44,140 bases of DNA from Opitutus sp. GAS368 (lineage in GTDB: Bacteria > Verrucomicrobiota > Verrucomicrobiia > Opitutales > Opitutaceae): NCBI GenBank assembly GCA_945874455.1, contig CAMCHO010000017.1, positions 1 to 44,140 of the forward strand, in the 5' to 3' direction. A model generated the notes under the pieces. It had not been told where the DNA came from. It saw nothing but the letters and a program-made list of their open reading frames with translations, and ran no database searches. The translations under genes and the position numbers were made by a program. Shown here piece after piece: positions 16,743-25,533 of this stretch. Positions within the stretch are counted from its first letter, which is position 1; each line of letters starts with the position of its first letter.

Positions 16743-16935
16743 CGCGGTGAGCCCTTGCGCGATTACCACACCATCTTCCAGCTGATCGCCAAGCCAACGA
16801 CGGCCAAGGGACTGACCGTCCGCTGCCGCTGAGATCGCCGCACGTGTACGATCGCGCGGAAAGTCACCGAGGTTAGGAGATAGCTGCTCGAAACATCACG
16901 CCGATGCGATTCCATGGTGGTGAAACGACATCATT
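16743..16935 (+). pseudogene. ISAzo13-family transposase C-terminal remnant
   Basis: The plus strand reads GEPLRDYHTIFQLIAKPTTA followed by KGLTVRCR and a stop, matching the late segment of ISAzo13-type transposases (G-x-PL-x-x-x-x-x-I-x-x-LI-x-x-TTT-x-x-GL-x-V). After a frame change, NITPMRFHGGETTSFIL (about 16883-16933) corresponds to the terminal F-HG-x-W-NYTI motif. The in-frame stop, the shift and the missing catalytic region show that only a decayed tail remains. Confidence 0.6.
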
Positions 16936-16982
16936 CATCCTGATGGCGCTGCTGAGTTGTGCGGGTTAATTACTGACGCTTC

Positions 16983-18518
16983 CTAGGGGCCGATGGCGCG
17001 ATTCAAGAGGTTGCGGGTGATTTGTTGGACGCGCGCATCCGGCCCGTTGGGCCGCGACCAATGGGACCACGGAACCATATGGCCGGGCGGCGATGCGAGG
17101 CCCTGCGTCCAAAAGATCGTCGCCGCATTAAAAACGAAATTATTTTTTGGCCCGGGGAAAATCGTCGCAGCGTAGCGACTGGGAGTGACGCCGCTTGCCC
17201 AGACTAAACCCTCGGCGACCACTTCGAGCCCAGGTAGTTTTGCGGGGGCGCCGTGGTGTTCCCAGCCGACCAAGCCGGGAATGTGATCCCCTTTTTTCAT
17301 TCCGGTCCCGGCAAAGATCCAGTGGTCGGGTTGGGTGCAGGTCCAGTCTCCGCCCCCGTTGAAGGGAACCACGGTGCGGGCGCCGATGATCGCGCTTTCG
17401 TCAGGACCGGCCCGCTGGTAGTCATTCGAAAAGACGGCGCGCACCTTCTCAATTTCAGAGTCGGTGACTCCCGCGAAGTGGCCGACGCGCTCGATGGTGC
17501 GGCGGGGGCGACCGTCGGCCGAAGCGGCGAAAGGGCTGACCACGAAGACGGAATTGCCGCACAACCATAAGACATTCACGCCAGCGGCGATGGCTTGTTC
17601 GACGGCGGTGTATTGCGCGGGGTCCCAGTACTCGTCGTGCCCCACACTGAGGAACGCCTTGGCCCGGGTGAGTTGCGTCGCGTCGAGGCAGTCGCTGTTG
17701 GAGCAGTAGGTGACGTCGTAACCGTATTGCTCTAGCCAATACGCGAGGGGAAACTCGAAGCAGAGCCACTCACCGGAGCCGAGTGACTGGGGGTTTTCGT
17801 AAATCTGCGCATATTTTCCGTAGGGGCGATCGAAGCTGACGGCGACGCCGCGGACTTGGGAGCCGCGCGGGTCAGTGTAGAGCGAGGTATTTTCGGGCCA
17901 TTTGTTGTAGGCTTGCCACGTGTTATCGCTGCACTGGAGGAGGAGATCGGCGCGGCGGAGGTCGCGCACGATGAAGACGATGTAGTTTTGCCAGTAGGGT
18001 TGGCCTGCGGTGGCGGGTAGCGTGGTGAGCCGGCCGAGGTAGACGCCACTGGGCCAGTCGGTGGGGATTTTCAGGGTTGTCGTTCGGTTCCAAGTGCAGG
18101 CCACAAGCCGCTTGGCGCCGGGGGTGGGGATCAGCTGGGGCTGGCCGTCGAAAGGCCCGAGGGTGGTCAGCAGACGAGCGCCACAACCCCCGTAGTAGCC
18201 GGTGCGAAAAATTTCTAATTTGAAACGGGCCGCGGGTGCGGTGCTGACGAAGATGTCGAGTGATTCTCCGGCGAGGACGGATTGTTTCGAGCAGTAGCCC
18301 TCAACCTCGGGAGCGCGCACACTCTGGGCCTTGCTGAGGCGGACGCGGTTGAGTTGCCAGTCGGTGGTGCCGGGGCGGCGATTTTCATCGGCGATGAGCG
18401 AAGAGCGTTGGGGAGAGCTGGCGGCGTGGCTGGCGGTAAACCCACTGGCGAGGGCGGTGGCCGCGGCGGTTTTGATAAATTGGCGGCGGTCGAGATCGCG
18501 AGGGTCGGGCGAATGCAT
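16983..18518 (-). CDS. Tat-exported N,N-dimethylformamidase beta-subunit-like protein
   Basis: From the ATG at 18516-18518 the product has 511 residues; the open frame upstream belongs to a broken IS110 transposase and is not part of this gene. A Tat-type signal, DRRQFIKTAAATALASG, starts at residue 10. The mature part matches the C-terminal domain family of the N,N-dimethylformamidase large subunit. It has EGYCSKQSVLAGESLDIFVS, IFRTGYYGG, DNTWQAYNKWPENTSLY, FPLAYWLEQYGYDVTYCSNS and, near residue 290, the characteristic SVGHDEYW followed by GVNVLWLCGNS. In the true enzyme this subunit binds iron and hydrolyses dimethylformamide, but most relatives are uncharacterised and here no small subunit is encoded nearby. 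An extracytoplasmic hydrolase is the safe reading. The stop at 16983 lies just beyond the ISAzo13 relic. Confidence 0.75.
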   Translation of the reverse strand: MHSPDPRDLDRRQFIKTAAATALASGFTASHAASSPQRSSLIADENRRPGTTDWQLNRVRLSKAQSVRAPEVEGYCSKQSVLAGESLDIFVSTAPAARFKLEIFRTGYYGGCGARLLTTLGPFDGQPQLIPTPGAKRLVACTWNRTTTLKIPTDWPSGVYLGRLTTLPATAGQPYWQNYIVFIVRDLRRADLLLQCSDNTWQAYNKWPENTSLYTDPRGSQVRGVAVSFDRPYGKYAQIYENPQSLGSGEWLCFEFPLAYWLEQYGYDVTYCSNSDCLDATQLTRAKAFLSVGHDEYWDPAQYTAVEQAIAAGVNVLWLCGNSVFVVSPFAASADGRPRRTIERVGHFAGVTDSEIEKVRAVFSNDYQRAGPDESAIIGARTVVPFNGGGDWTCTQPDHWIFAGTGMKKGDHIPGLVGWEHHGAPAKLPGLEVVAEGLVWASGVTPSRYAATIFPGPKNNFVFNAATIFWTQGLASPPGHMVPWSHWSRPNGPDARVQQITRNLLNRAIGP

Positions 18519-18764
18519 AGCGCGGGAAGGGAAAGGGGACGAGGAAGGAGCGGCGGACGGGTAGCGGGGGAAAAGGGAACAGTGGCGGCGGACCTCGCGG
18601 AAAGCTGCAGAAGGAGAAGTCGCGCGGCGAGCTGAGAATAGCTGGGAGGTATGCTGGTGCTGGATTGCTGAAGATTTTGACCGCGGATGACGCGGATGGC
18701 CCGGATGAGGGATTTTTGATCCGTGTCTTCCTGAAATCCGTGGGAACCAGCCGAACGGGTCACA

Positions 18765-19638
18765 GCCCACCGCAACCCACGCGTCCTCGATGAACGCCCA
18801 CTTCAGCCAGCGGTTGCAAAACGGCAGCATGCGGCCGTGCGCGATCTTGCCGCCGGAGGCGTGCGTCGTCGGGACGAGCCCCGCATAGGCACAAAGTTTA
18901 TCGGTGCGCGTGAAGCGCTCGATCTGCTCGATCTCCATCGGCGACGACGGGGGCCAGATTCTTGCCCACGCCCGGCAGGGTCTGCAGCCGCACGGCGAGC
19001 GGGTTCTCGGTGTTGTCCGCGGCGATGATTTTTTCCAACGCGCCCACCTGTGTTTGGAGCAGGGCGTGGATCGCAAAATCGTCGTCGCGCAACGTGCGGT
19101 CGGCCGGTGGCAGCGGCGCGCGCTTCATCCACGCTTTCCCTTCGTTACTGAAAATATCCTTCACGGCGGGACGCTCGAGGAGCGGGTGGCGGTCGATCAC
19201 GCAGTGGATGCGGTTGCGGATCATCGTGCGCACGCGCGCGAGCCAGAGGCGTTGGCGCACGACGTTTTTGCGTTGGCGCACGTCGCGTGACGGCACGTGG
19301 ACGCGCGCCACGAAGTCGCCGCGCAGGAGCGTGGCGAGGGCTTTCGCGTCGATGCGGTCGTTCTTGATCTGGGCGTCCGCGATGATGCGGTTCTTCGCCG
19401 GGTGCGAGCGCACGACCTTGGCAACGCCGGCCGTGTCCTCGAGCAGGTCGTAGAGCACGCCCCAGTTCCAGCAGGCCTCGACGACGACTTCGCTGGGCGC
19501 GCCGAGTTTCTTAAAGTAGGCGGCAAAAGCCGCGGGGACGTTGCCGTCGATCCGCGCTTCGTGGAGCTTCTGGCCCTGCGCGTCGAGCGTGCAGGCCACC
19601 GAGTAACGTTTGTGATAATCGATTCCAGTTTAGATCAT
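18765..19638 (-). pseudogene. IS110-family transposase, broken
   Basis: The coding strand starts at 19638 with M-I-stop-TGIDYHKRYSVACTLD, so the third codon (normally Tyr) is TAA. It continues with the DEDD-type N-terminal domain (VVVEACWNWGVLYDLLED, NDRIDAKALATLLRG) and the helical middle (RNRIHCVIDRH). The C-terminal transposase_20 region begins with LQTLPGVGKNLAPVV. Near 18940 the frame shifts by one base and resumes as MEIEQIERFTRTDKLCAYAG, then LVPTTHASGGKIAHG, ending around AFIEDAWVAVGCD where homology stops abruptly. The nonsense codon, frameshift and lost C-terminus each would inactivate it. A transposon right end cannot be defined. Confidence 0.85.
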
Positions 19639-19748
19639 GGCGGTAAAGTCGGACACCGCGCGGCGCGCGTGGCCCTTCTTTAGCTGCTCACGTTACTGAC
19701 CCCGTCCGACTTCGCCGTGCGACCTCTCCGCCCCGTGACCACACCGTC

Positions 19749-22700
19749 TCAGAACTTAAAATCGTTGCGCCAAGCCCACGAACGCGGCTCCGCAGTATAG
19801 TACTGGCCGCGCGTCTCGCCGTACAGGGTACCACTGAAGGGCTGCGGGAGCACTTGATAGGTATTCAGCACATTCGCGACGTTGATCTGGGTGGTCCACG
19901 TCACGCGACGAAACTTATAGGAATAAGCGAGCCACGCAGTCGTCGTCGTCAGATCCGGTCGCCCATAGATGAGGCCGCGATCCGTGTAGAGCCAGCGTCC
20001 GGGCACGTTGACCACCGGCATCTCTGCCGCCGACGCATTATCTGTGCTTTTCTTCACTCCGAGAGCCCCCGCCTTATTAATCACGTAGGTCTCGATCGGC
20101 CAGCGGACCACTTGGTTAGCTTGTTGCAAGCGCAGTGAAACGAGCCCGCCGACGCGCACCCCTTTGAGCCAACCGTCGGAGAAATTATAACTGTTGGTAA
20201 AACTGACGGTGTAGCGGGGCACCCCGAGATTACGCATGCCGGCGCGACTCGCGATGTACATCCCGCGGTAGCCGAGCGGATCATCCCACGCGAGTTTATT
20301 GGCGGTCACAGGCAGACCCGTGCGCCCGGTGCCCACGTTCCCGTGCACTTTATCAGTCGTGACCGCGAAAATATCGCCGCGATTGGTGATGGCGCCGTTC
20401 ACCGGATTGAGAATCGCGCGGTAATTCCCGCTGGCATCTCCGTTATTCAAAATCCCCACCGTGAGTTGCTGCAGCGGCGTCGTGGCGGCGTTATCCCCGG
20501 GGTTAATTTTCACAAGGTACGGCGCGCCATCCGCCCACGTCACGCCCCCGCGGGCATCGGTATAAAACTCGTCGTTGTAATAAATCGGATACGTCAGGTC
20601 GGTCCCGGTGCGGCCCTGCTGGAATCCAGCGGTCAGGCGCATCATCCAATGGCGGGTCGGCGAGCCATCGAGACTGATTTCGTGGCCATCCGATCGCCGG
20701 TCGATGTTCGACCAACTACCGCGACCCGCGACATTACCGTTGAGCCCGGACGGATTGATACTTCCACCGATTCCGAGATTGAGAAATTCATTCTTCGCGG
20801 TGGTCGCGTAATGCGAAACTGAAATATGGATACGATCATTGAGCAACGAGCCTTTAAAGCCGAACTCGACGCCAGTATTTTCCGCATCCTTGAGCGGCTC
20901 ACCGAGCGGATCGGGGAACATGTTAACCGCGGGATTCTGCGCGACCGAGAAATTTACAAATGCCCGCCACGATCCATAAGCCCGGGCCGTTAGGCCCGTA
21001 TTGTAGGAAATTTTATCCGAGGCCACTTCGAGCGGATTGAGGCGGGCAGCCGTAAACTGACGCTTGGCGCTGTGATCGGCGCGCAGGCTAAACATCGAGG
21101 TGAGGCGACCATCGAACCAGTCGTTATACATCGTTCCGAACGCACCGCGGTTCCACTTGAAATACCGGCCCCAGTTGCCGCGGTTGGTGGTGATCGCGTT
21201 GGTGGGCAGCCCCCACGGGTTGGCCGCGCTGGCCGGTACGTAAAATTCGGGAGCCGTATCTTGGGAGACCCAATTGCGGCCGGCGTAACTAAAACGGGTG
21301 ACGTCGGATTCCGGGCGGAAATACCGCGTGGGGCTGGCGGCATTGAAGAGAATCGTATTCGGCATGGGGAACCGGTAAAGGTTCGCCGCGGAGGTCGTCG
21401 TGAGCAGCGCGCCGTTGGCGTCCGCCTCGTAGAAATCGGCGTACCATTCGTGTTGCACGGAGGCCGCATAGTCGACGCCCGGAACGAAGGTCGAGCGGAT
21501 GCGCCCGCCCCACAGGCTCCATTCCAGAGCACCGGCCGCCCGGAACGAGTGGTAGCGTTGAGAAACATTATAGAGCCGGGGCGCCTGCATCACCACCGTC
21601 CAATCGTCGGTGGTGACCGCGTTGTTGTTGATATCGGTCAGTCGGTAACCCGCGGGGTAGAGCGTGGCGCCGCGGTTGTAATCCATATCGCGCTGTTCAT
21701 CGCGGTACATGTATTTGACGAGAGTCGAAAACGCGCGCGTCCAGCGGGATTCGAAGCTTGATCCGAAGGTTTTGGTCAGCGGGGTCCACTCTTTTTGCAC
21801 GAGCCATGAGCTGACATTGCGCAGGTTGAGTTGGCCGTTGAGGATTGAGGCGGCGGCGTTGGTACCGTTCGCGGTGGTCTCGCCGAGGAAGTCCCGCAGG
21901 CCCAGCGTGGGCACAGCCTTGTTGTAACCGATGTGGCGGTTGATGACCTCTGGCGGCGGTACCCAGCCACTGCCGACACGGGCCGCGTTGTAGGCAAAAC
22001 TCGGCGTGATGCCAGCGTAGTTATTCTCGTGGGTCTGTTCGTACCAGAAACGCAGGGTCGAACGCGGGAGTTGCAGGGCCACCTGCAGGTAGCCTCCGCC
22101 AGCCTTCCGGAAAACATTGTCCCGCCAATAATGGGTCTCCGCGAGGAAGCTGGCGCCGCGAACCGCGATGCGCGGCAACCACGCGCGCCCTGTGGAAAAA
22201 CTCTGATTAAAATCCGCCTCACCGCGCTGCGACCCGAATGAATCTGTGCGCAGCGAAAAGCTCAGGCTCGCCTTGGTATCGAAGCGCGCTTGCTTGGAAA
22301 CGGCGGTAATGATGCCGCCGCCCCCCGCGTCTTGATAAAGCAGCGCGTTCGGTCCGCGCAAAATTTCAATACGCTCTGTGGAAAAAGCATCCGAGCTGCT
22401 GGTTCCAGTAAGACCGATCATCCCATCGCGCCGGATCCCACCGGTGCCGAGGCCACGCAACTTGATTTCGGCATTCGCTTGGCGTGACCCTGGCTCGCTC
22501 CCAAAGGCAGCGTCGGGGTTTTGATTCGATGCGAAGCCCGCGCTCATTCCGAAGTTTTCCACGAGCGCTGACATATCCCCGTTCAGATTAAGATCGCGCA
22601 TGAAAGCTTCCGTAATCACCTCCGAAGTCACCGGTAACATCGCGATGTCCTGATTCAGCAGCGTGACCGAAGATGAACGGTTGGCTCCATACCCGTCGTT

Positions 22701-22904
22701 ACGCGCGTCAACGACTTCAAATGGACTCAGGGCAATCGCCTCGCTCCCCTCTTTGGCGCCCTTCGCGGCCGGAGCCGGAGCCGTGGCCGCGGCTGCGGGC
22801 CAGAGCAGGCCGTGCAGCGCGAGGAAGATTGCGGAGGCATAGTTAGCACGAAGACGTCGGCTGATGCCACGAAGGGAACGAATGCGGAATAATGCTGATT
22901 TCAT
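19749..22904 (-). CDS. TonB-dependent receptor (SPFEVV type)
   Basis: The 1051-residue product begins with a basic region and signal peptide (about residues 22-42, ASAIFLALHGLLWPAAAA). SPFEVV at residues 60-65 is the TonB-box-like segment typical of verrucomicrobial receptors. The plug spans roughly 75-225 (VTLLNQDIAMLPVTSEVITE, IKLRGLGTGGIRRDG, STERIEILRGPNALLY, GGGGIITAVSKQ), and the barrel fills the rest, ending in WAWRNDFKF with a terminal Phe. The plug's first half resembles siderophore-receptor-like members of the family, but the ligand is unknown. It is transcribed away from the PhoD gene, across a gap with a 27-bp palindrome. It uses more A/T-ending codons (AAT, ATT, TTT) than the receptor at 13538-16540. 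Confidence 0.92.
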   Translation of the reverse strand: MKSALFRIRSLRGISRRLRANYASAIFLALHGLLWPAAAATAPAPAAKGAKEGSEAIALSPFEVVDARNDGYGANRSSSVTLLNQDIAMLPVTSEVITEAFMRDLNLNGDMSALVENFGMSAGFASNQNPDAAFGSEPGSRQANAEIKLRGLGTGGIRRDGMIGLTGTSSSDAFSTERIEILRGPNALLYQDAGGGGIITAVSKQARFDTKASLSFSLRTDSFGSQRGEADFNQSFSTGRAWLPRIAVRGASFLAETHYWRDNVFRKAGGGYLQVALQLPRSTLRFWYEQTHENNYAGITPSFAYNAARVGSGWVPPPEVINRHIGYNKAVPTLGLRDFLGETTANGTNAAASILNGQLNLRNVSSWLVQKEWTPLTKTFGSSFESRWTRAFSTLVKYMYRDEQRDMDYNRGATLYPAGYRLTDINNNAVTTDDWTVVMQAPRLYNVSQRYHSFRAAGALEWSLWGGRIRSTFVPGVDYAASVQHEWYADFYEADANGALLTTTSAANLYRFPMPNTILFNAASPTRYFRPESDVTRFSYAGRNWVSQDTAPEFYVPASAANPWGLPTNAITTNRGNWGRYFKWNRGAFGTMYNDWFDGRLTSMFSLRADHSAKRQFTAARLNPLEVASDKISYNTGLTARAYGSWRAFVNFSVAQNPAVNMFPDPLGEPLKDAENTGVEFGFKGSLLNDRIHISVSHYATTAKNEFLNLGIGGSINPSGLNGNVAGRGSWSNIDRRSDGHEISLDGSPTRHWMMRLTAGFQQGRTGTDLTYPIYYNDEFYTDARGGVTWADGAPYLVKINPGDNAATTPLQQLTVGILNNGDASGNYRAILNPVNGAITNRGDIFAVTTDKVHGNVGTGRTGLPVTANKLAWDDPLGYRGMYIASRAGMRNLGVPRYTVSFTNSYNFSDGWLKGVRVGGLVSLRLQQANQVVRWPIETYVINKAGALGVKKSTDNASAAEMPVVNVPGRWLYTDRGLIYGRPDLTTTTAWLAYSYKFRRVTWTTQINVANVLNTYQVLPQPFSGTLYGETRGQYYTAEPRSWAWRNDFKF

Positions 22905-23464
22905 GAATGGGGAGGGGGTTGAGGGTGAAGCGCTTAACGAGGGGACGGCTTCTGGCGACAGGGTCGCGGGGTGGTCGGACGCTTCCAGCCGCTGCCCTGA
23001 AAGTAAACTGGATTTTCAGGGGGATCGGATTCGGGCGGGGTTTTCCGCAGAATGAGCAGGATCTTAGCTCACAACGTGAATGCGCTGATTCGAATCGAGC
23101 GGTAGATCTCTTCGATGTTGGCCGACACCCGACACCTGACACCCGAAAATCAAAAGCTGAACGACTTCAGTGGTCGATGGGACGCCGGAAGGTTTCGCGT
23201 TTTTACCGTCCGCGGTCGGCAGGGACAAGCTGGCGGAAAACACCGCTCCCGCGGCAAACTCCAGCCGTCCATCTTTCGAGCGGGACACGGTGCGGGCCGG
23301 ACATCGATCGTCGCGGTCCATCTTTTCTTGGGGTGAGCGAGGCAAGCGATGGTAGCTAATGACTCCCGAAAAAGTGAGTTCCTCCCTCGTTTAGCTCACG
23401 TATTTTCCCAGGAAACATCCTCTTTGAAATTCTCCTATGCGACCCCGGATTACCGCACGCGGCG
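22905..23464. other. Divergent intergenic region
   Basis: This 560-bp gap separates the divergently transcribed TonB receptor and PhoD genes. Besides the palindrome at 22995-23021 I see no supported gene. Small frames exist on both strands but have skewed composition and no domain. Promoters for both genes should lie here; none could be assigned with confidence. Confidence 0.5.
22995..23021. promoter_or_regulatory. 27-bp interrupted palindrome, candidate operator
   Basis: CCCTGAAA (22995-23002) and TTTCAGGG (23014-23021) are perfect reverse complements separated by eleven bases (GTAAACTGGAT). The centre-to-centre spacing would place the two half-sites on about the same helical face. It lies about 90 bases upstream of the TonB receptor start and is AT-richer than its surroundings. 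It may be a repressor or activator site, or alternatively an RNA hairpin in a leader. Confidence 0.45.
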
Positions 23465-24874
23465 ATGCGCGGCTGCGAGATTGCCTTGGCGCTTGCCTCG
23501 CGGGGGCCTCGCAACACGGTTTCAGTCGTGGTTCGCAATCACGTTTTCCGCGCAGGTCGGCTTTGGTTCGTGGCGCTGCTGGTCAGTCCGTTGATTCTAT
23601 CCGCCCAAACGGCGTCTCCCTTTATCAGCGGTGCCTGGTGCGGGAACGTGACTCCGACCAGTGCCTCGGTCGCCATCCGGCTGAATGCCCCCGGCCTCCG
23701 CGTGCGCTTGCGGGTGAGCCCTCAGAGCGGGTTATCGCCCGCAGTGTTTTCGCCGGTGCTAACCACGGTCGCCGAGTCAGGAAACACGGTGAAACTCGAC
23801 GCCGCGGGCCTCCAGCCATCGTCGGACTACGGCTACGAAATTGAGGTGGACGGAGTGGTGCGCACGGACACGCTGGCGCGCGGAAAATTCCGCACGTTTC
23901 CGCAGGGCGCCGGTTCGTTTCGCTTGGCCTTCTCTTCCTGTGGCGATTCCCTTGACCCCGATCAAGGGGCCTATGAGGCCATCCTCGCCGAGCAGCCGCT
24001 GCTCTTCGTGCACCTGGGGGACTTTCATTACAAAGATAAGAACACGACTGTCGCTGAGGATTACCGTTGCAATTACGACGAGGCTCTCAACAGCCGCAAT
24101 TCAGGTGCGCTCTACCGCGGTGTTCCGCTGGCCTACATGTGGGACGATCACGATTTCACGGGAGACGATAGCAACGGTACCGCCATCGGTGCCGCCACGG
24201 TGCGCAGCGTGTATCGCGACACGGTACCGCACTACCCAATCACCGTCGCGGGCGGCACGATCGCGCAAGCTTTCACTGTCGGCCGGGCGCGGGTGATCAT
24301 GACGGATTTGCACAGCGCGGCCTCCCTGGCAGCTTCGGCCGAGTCGGCGACCAAATCGCGCCTCGGAGCCACCCAGAAAGCGTGGTTCAAGCAAGCGTTG
24401 CTCGCGGCGCGCGACGCCGCGTTTCCGTTGATTATTTGGGTCAGCACGTCGCCTTGGATCGGAGCGGCCCAATTGGGCGTTGATTCGTGGGCGGGGTTTT
24501 CGACCGAACGCGCCGAGCTCGCAAATTTCCTCCGAGATAACCGGATCAAGAATCTGTTGATACTCTCCGGCGACATGCATGCCCTCGCGTATGACGACGG
24601 CAGAAACTCCGACTACGCCGTCGGGGGCGGCGCGCCTCTCGTGGTCCTCCACGCCGCCCCGCTCACGCGCCTAGGCGGGCCCAAAGGCGGACCCTATGCG
24701 GCGGGTCCGCTCATCGGGATTCAGCAATACGGGTTGCTCGATGTGACCGACACCGGTGGTCCGTCGGTGCACGTGCGCTACAGCGGCAAGCGGGTCGGCG
24801 AAGGGACCAAGCTGTCGTTTCAATTTATCGCTTCCACGGCCGGCATCGTCGCGGACAGCATCGGCACCGGGTGA
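23465..24874 (+). CDS. PhoD-like metallophosphatase, ended by an in-frame TGA
   Basis: From the ATG at 23465 the product has 469 residues; a GTG at 23528 would begin closer to the signal peptide (FRAGRLWFVALLVSPLILSA) and may be the true start. A fibronectin-like N-terminal domain (WCGNVTPTSASVAIRLNA, GLQPSSDYGYEIEVDG) precedes the PhoD-type catalytic domain. That domain contains FSSCGDSLD, FVHLGDFHYKD (near 182), AYMWDDHDFTGDDS (near 226) and LILSGDMHALAYDD (near 367), carrying the metal-binding Asp and His residues. The enzyme should hydrolyse phosphomonoesters or diesters outside the cytoplasm. The stop TGA at 24872-24874 is in frame with a C-terminal domain immediately downstream, so the full protein was probably about 611 residues. 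The catalytic part itself looks complete. Confidence 0.85.
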   Translation: MRGCEIALALASRGPRNTVSVVVRNHVFRAGRLWFVALLVSPLILSAQTASPFISGAWCGNVTPTSASVAIRLNAPGLRVRLRVSPQSGLSPAVFSPVLTTVAESGNTVKLDAAGLQPSSDYGYEIEVDGVVRTDTLARGKFRTFPQGAGSFRLAFSSCGDSLDPDQGAYEAILAEQPLLFVHLGDFHYKDKNTTVAEDYRCNYDEALNSRNSGALYRGVPLAYMWDDHDFTGDDSNGTAIGAATVRSVYRDTVPHYPITVAGGTIAQAFTVGRARVIMTDLHSAASLAASAESATKSRLGATQKAWFKQALLAARDAAFPLIIWVSTSPWIGAAQLGVDSWAGFSTERAELANFLRDNRIKNLLILSGDMHALAYDDGRNSDYAVGGGAPLVVLHAAPLTRLGGPKGGPYAAGPLIGIQQYGLLDVTDTGGPSVHVRYSGKRVGEGTKLSFQFIASTAGIVADSIGTG

Positions 24875-25300
24875 CTTTCCGCTGCCGCGAGCGGAGCCGA
24901 TCGCGCTTTCGTGAATGTCTCGACTCGCGGTCGAGTCGCGACCGCAGGTGACGCCCTCATCGTGGGATTTGTCGTCGGTGGCACCGCGCCCCGTACGATC
25001 TTGGCGCGCGCTGTCGGGCCTTCGCTGGCCGTTTTTGGCATCATGGATGCGTTGTCCAGACCCATGCTCACGCTCCATCGCGGCAACATCGTCATCGCGA
25101 GTAACGATGACTGGACGCTCACCGACGCGGCGCGGTTGTTTACGGCCTTCGAACGGGTCGGGGCTTTTCGCCTGCTCGGTGGTGCCAATCCGGATGCAGC
25201 CCTCCTGACGACGCTGGCTCCCGGTGCCTATACGCTGCAGGTCACCGGGGGCGGTGGCGCGGTGGGCACCGTCCTCCTTGAAGCCTACGACGTACCGTAG
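24875..25300 (+). pseudogene. Detached C-terminal domain of the PhoD-like protein
   Basis: Directly after the TGA at 24872-24874, the same frame continues with LSAAASGADRAFVNVSTRGR and then VATAGDALIVGFVVGG, ARAVGPSLAVFGIMDALSRP and LAPGAYTLQVTGGGG, ending with YDVP and a TAG at 25298-25300. This is the same domain as the tandem repeats of the CotH protein. A GTG at 24911 could start it separately, but there is no signal peptide and no well-placed ribosome site, so separate translation is unlikely. The junction GTG-stop-LSA suggests a CGA (Arg) to TGA change. Confidence 0.7.
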
Positions 25301-25463
25301 GCTCGGGCTACGCTTCTCGCAAAAAACGTCCGAAATCAACGGTCTCTTAGCAGGTGACTTTCGCTCTGAAAATGGCCGGATTTTTCTGCCTTAATGCGAC
25401 TGGGTAATTCTCGCCGCCCCGTCCTCCGGCCCGCCAACGCGGCGGCCCGGCCGGGGCCTTCTT

Positions 25464-25512
25464 CCGAGCCGAGCACGCCGAATCTGCCTTTTTTGGCTCG
25501 GCGGGCGTGCTC
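25464..25512 (+). promoter_or_regulatory. Two interleaved inverted repeats before the SLC13 gene
   Basis: CCGAGCC (25464-25470) can pair with GGCTCGG (25495-25501), and GAGCACGCC (25471-25479) can pair with GGCGTGCTC (25504-25512). The arms occur in the order A, B, A', B', so the helices form either a pseudoknot or mutually exclusive hairpins. A run of six T (25489-25494) lies in the loops. The second helix covers the GTG at 25507. It could be a terminator for the PhoD transcript, a leader switch for the transporter, or both. Confidence 0.4.
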
Positions 25513-25533
25513 CTCTCTCACAGCTTCCGCCCC

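Noticed and set aside
24872-24874. TGA as a selenocysteine codon in the PhoD protein
   Set aside because: It lies in a linker between domains, not at a catalytic position, and no SECIS-like hairpin or sel genes are visible; a nonsense change or readthrough is simpler.
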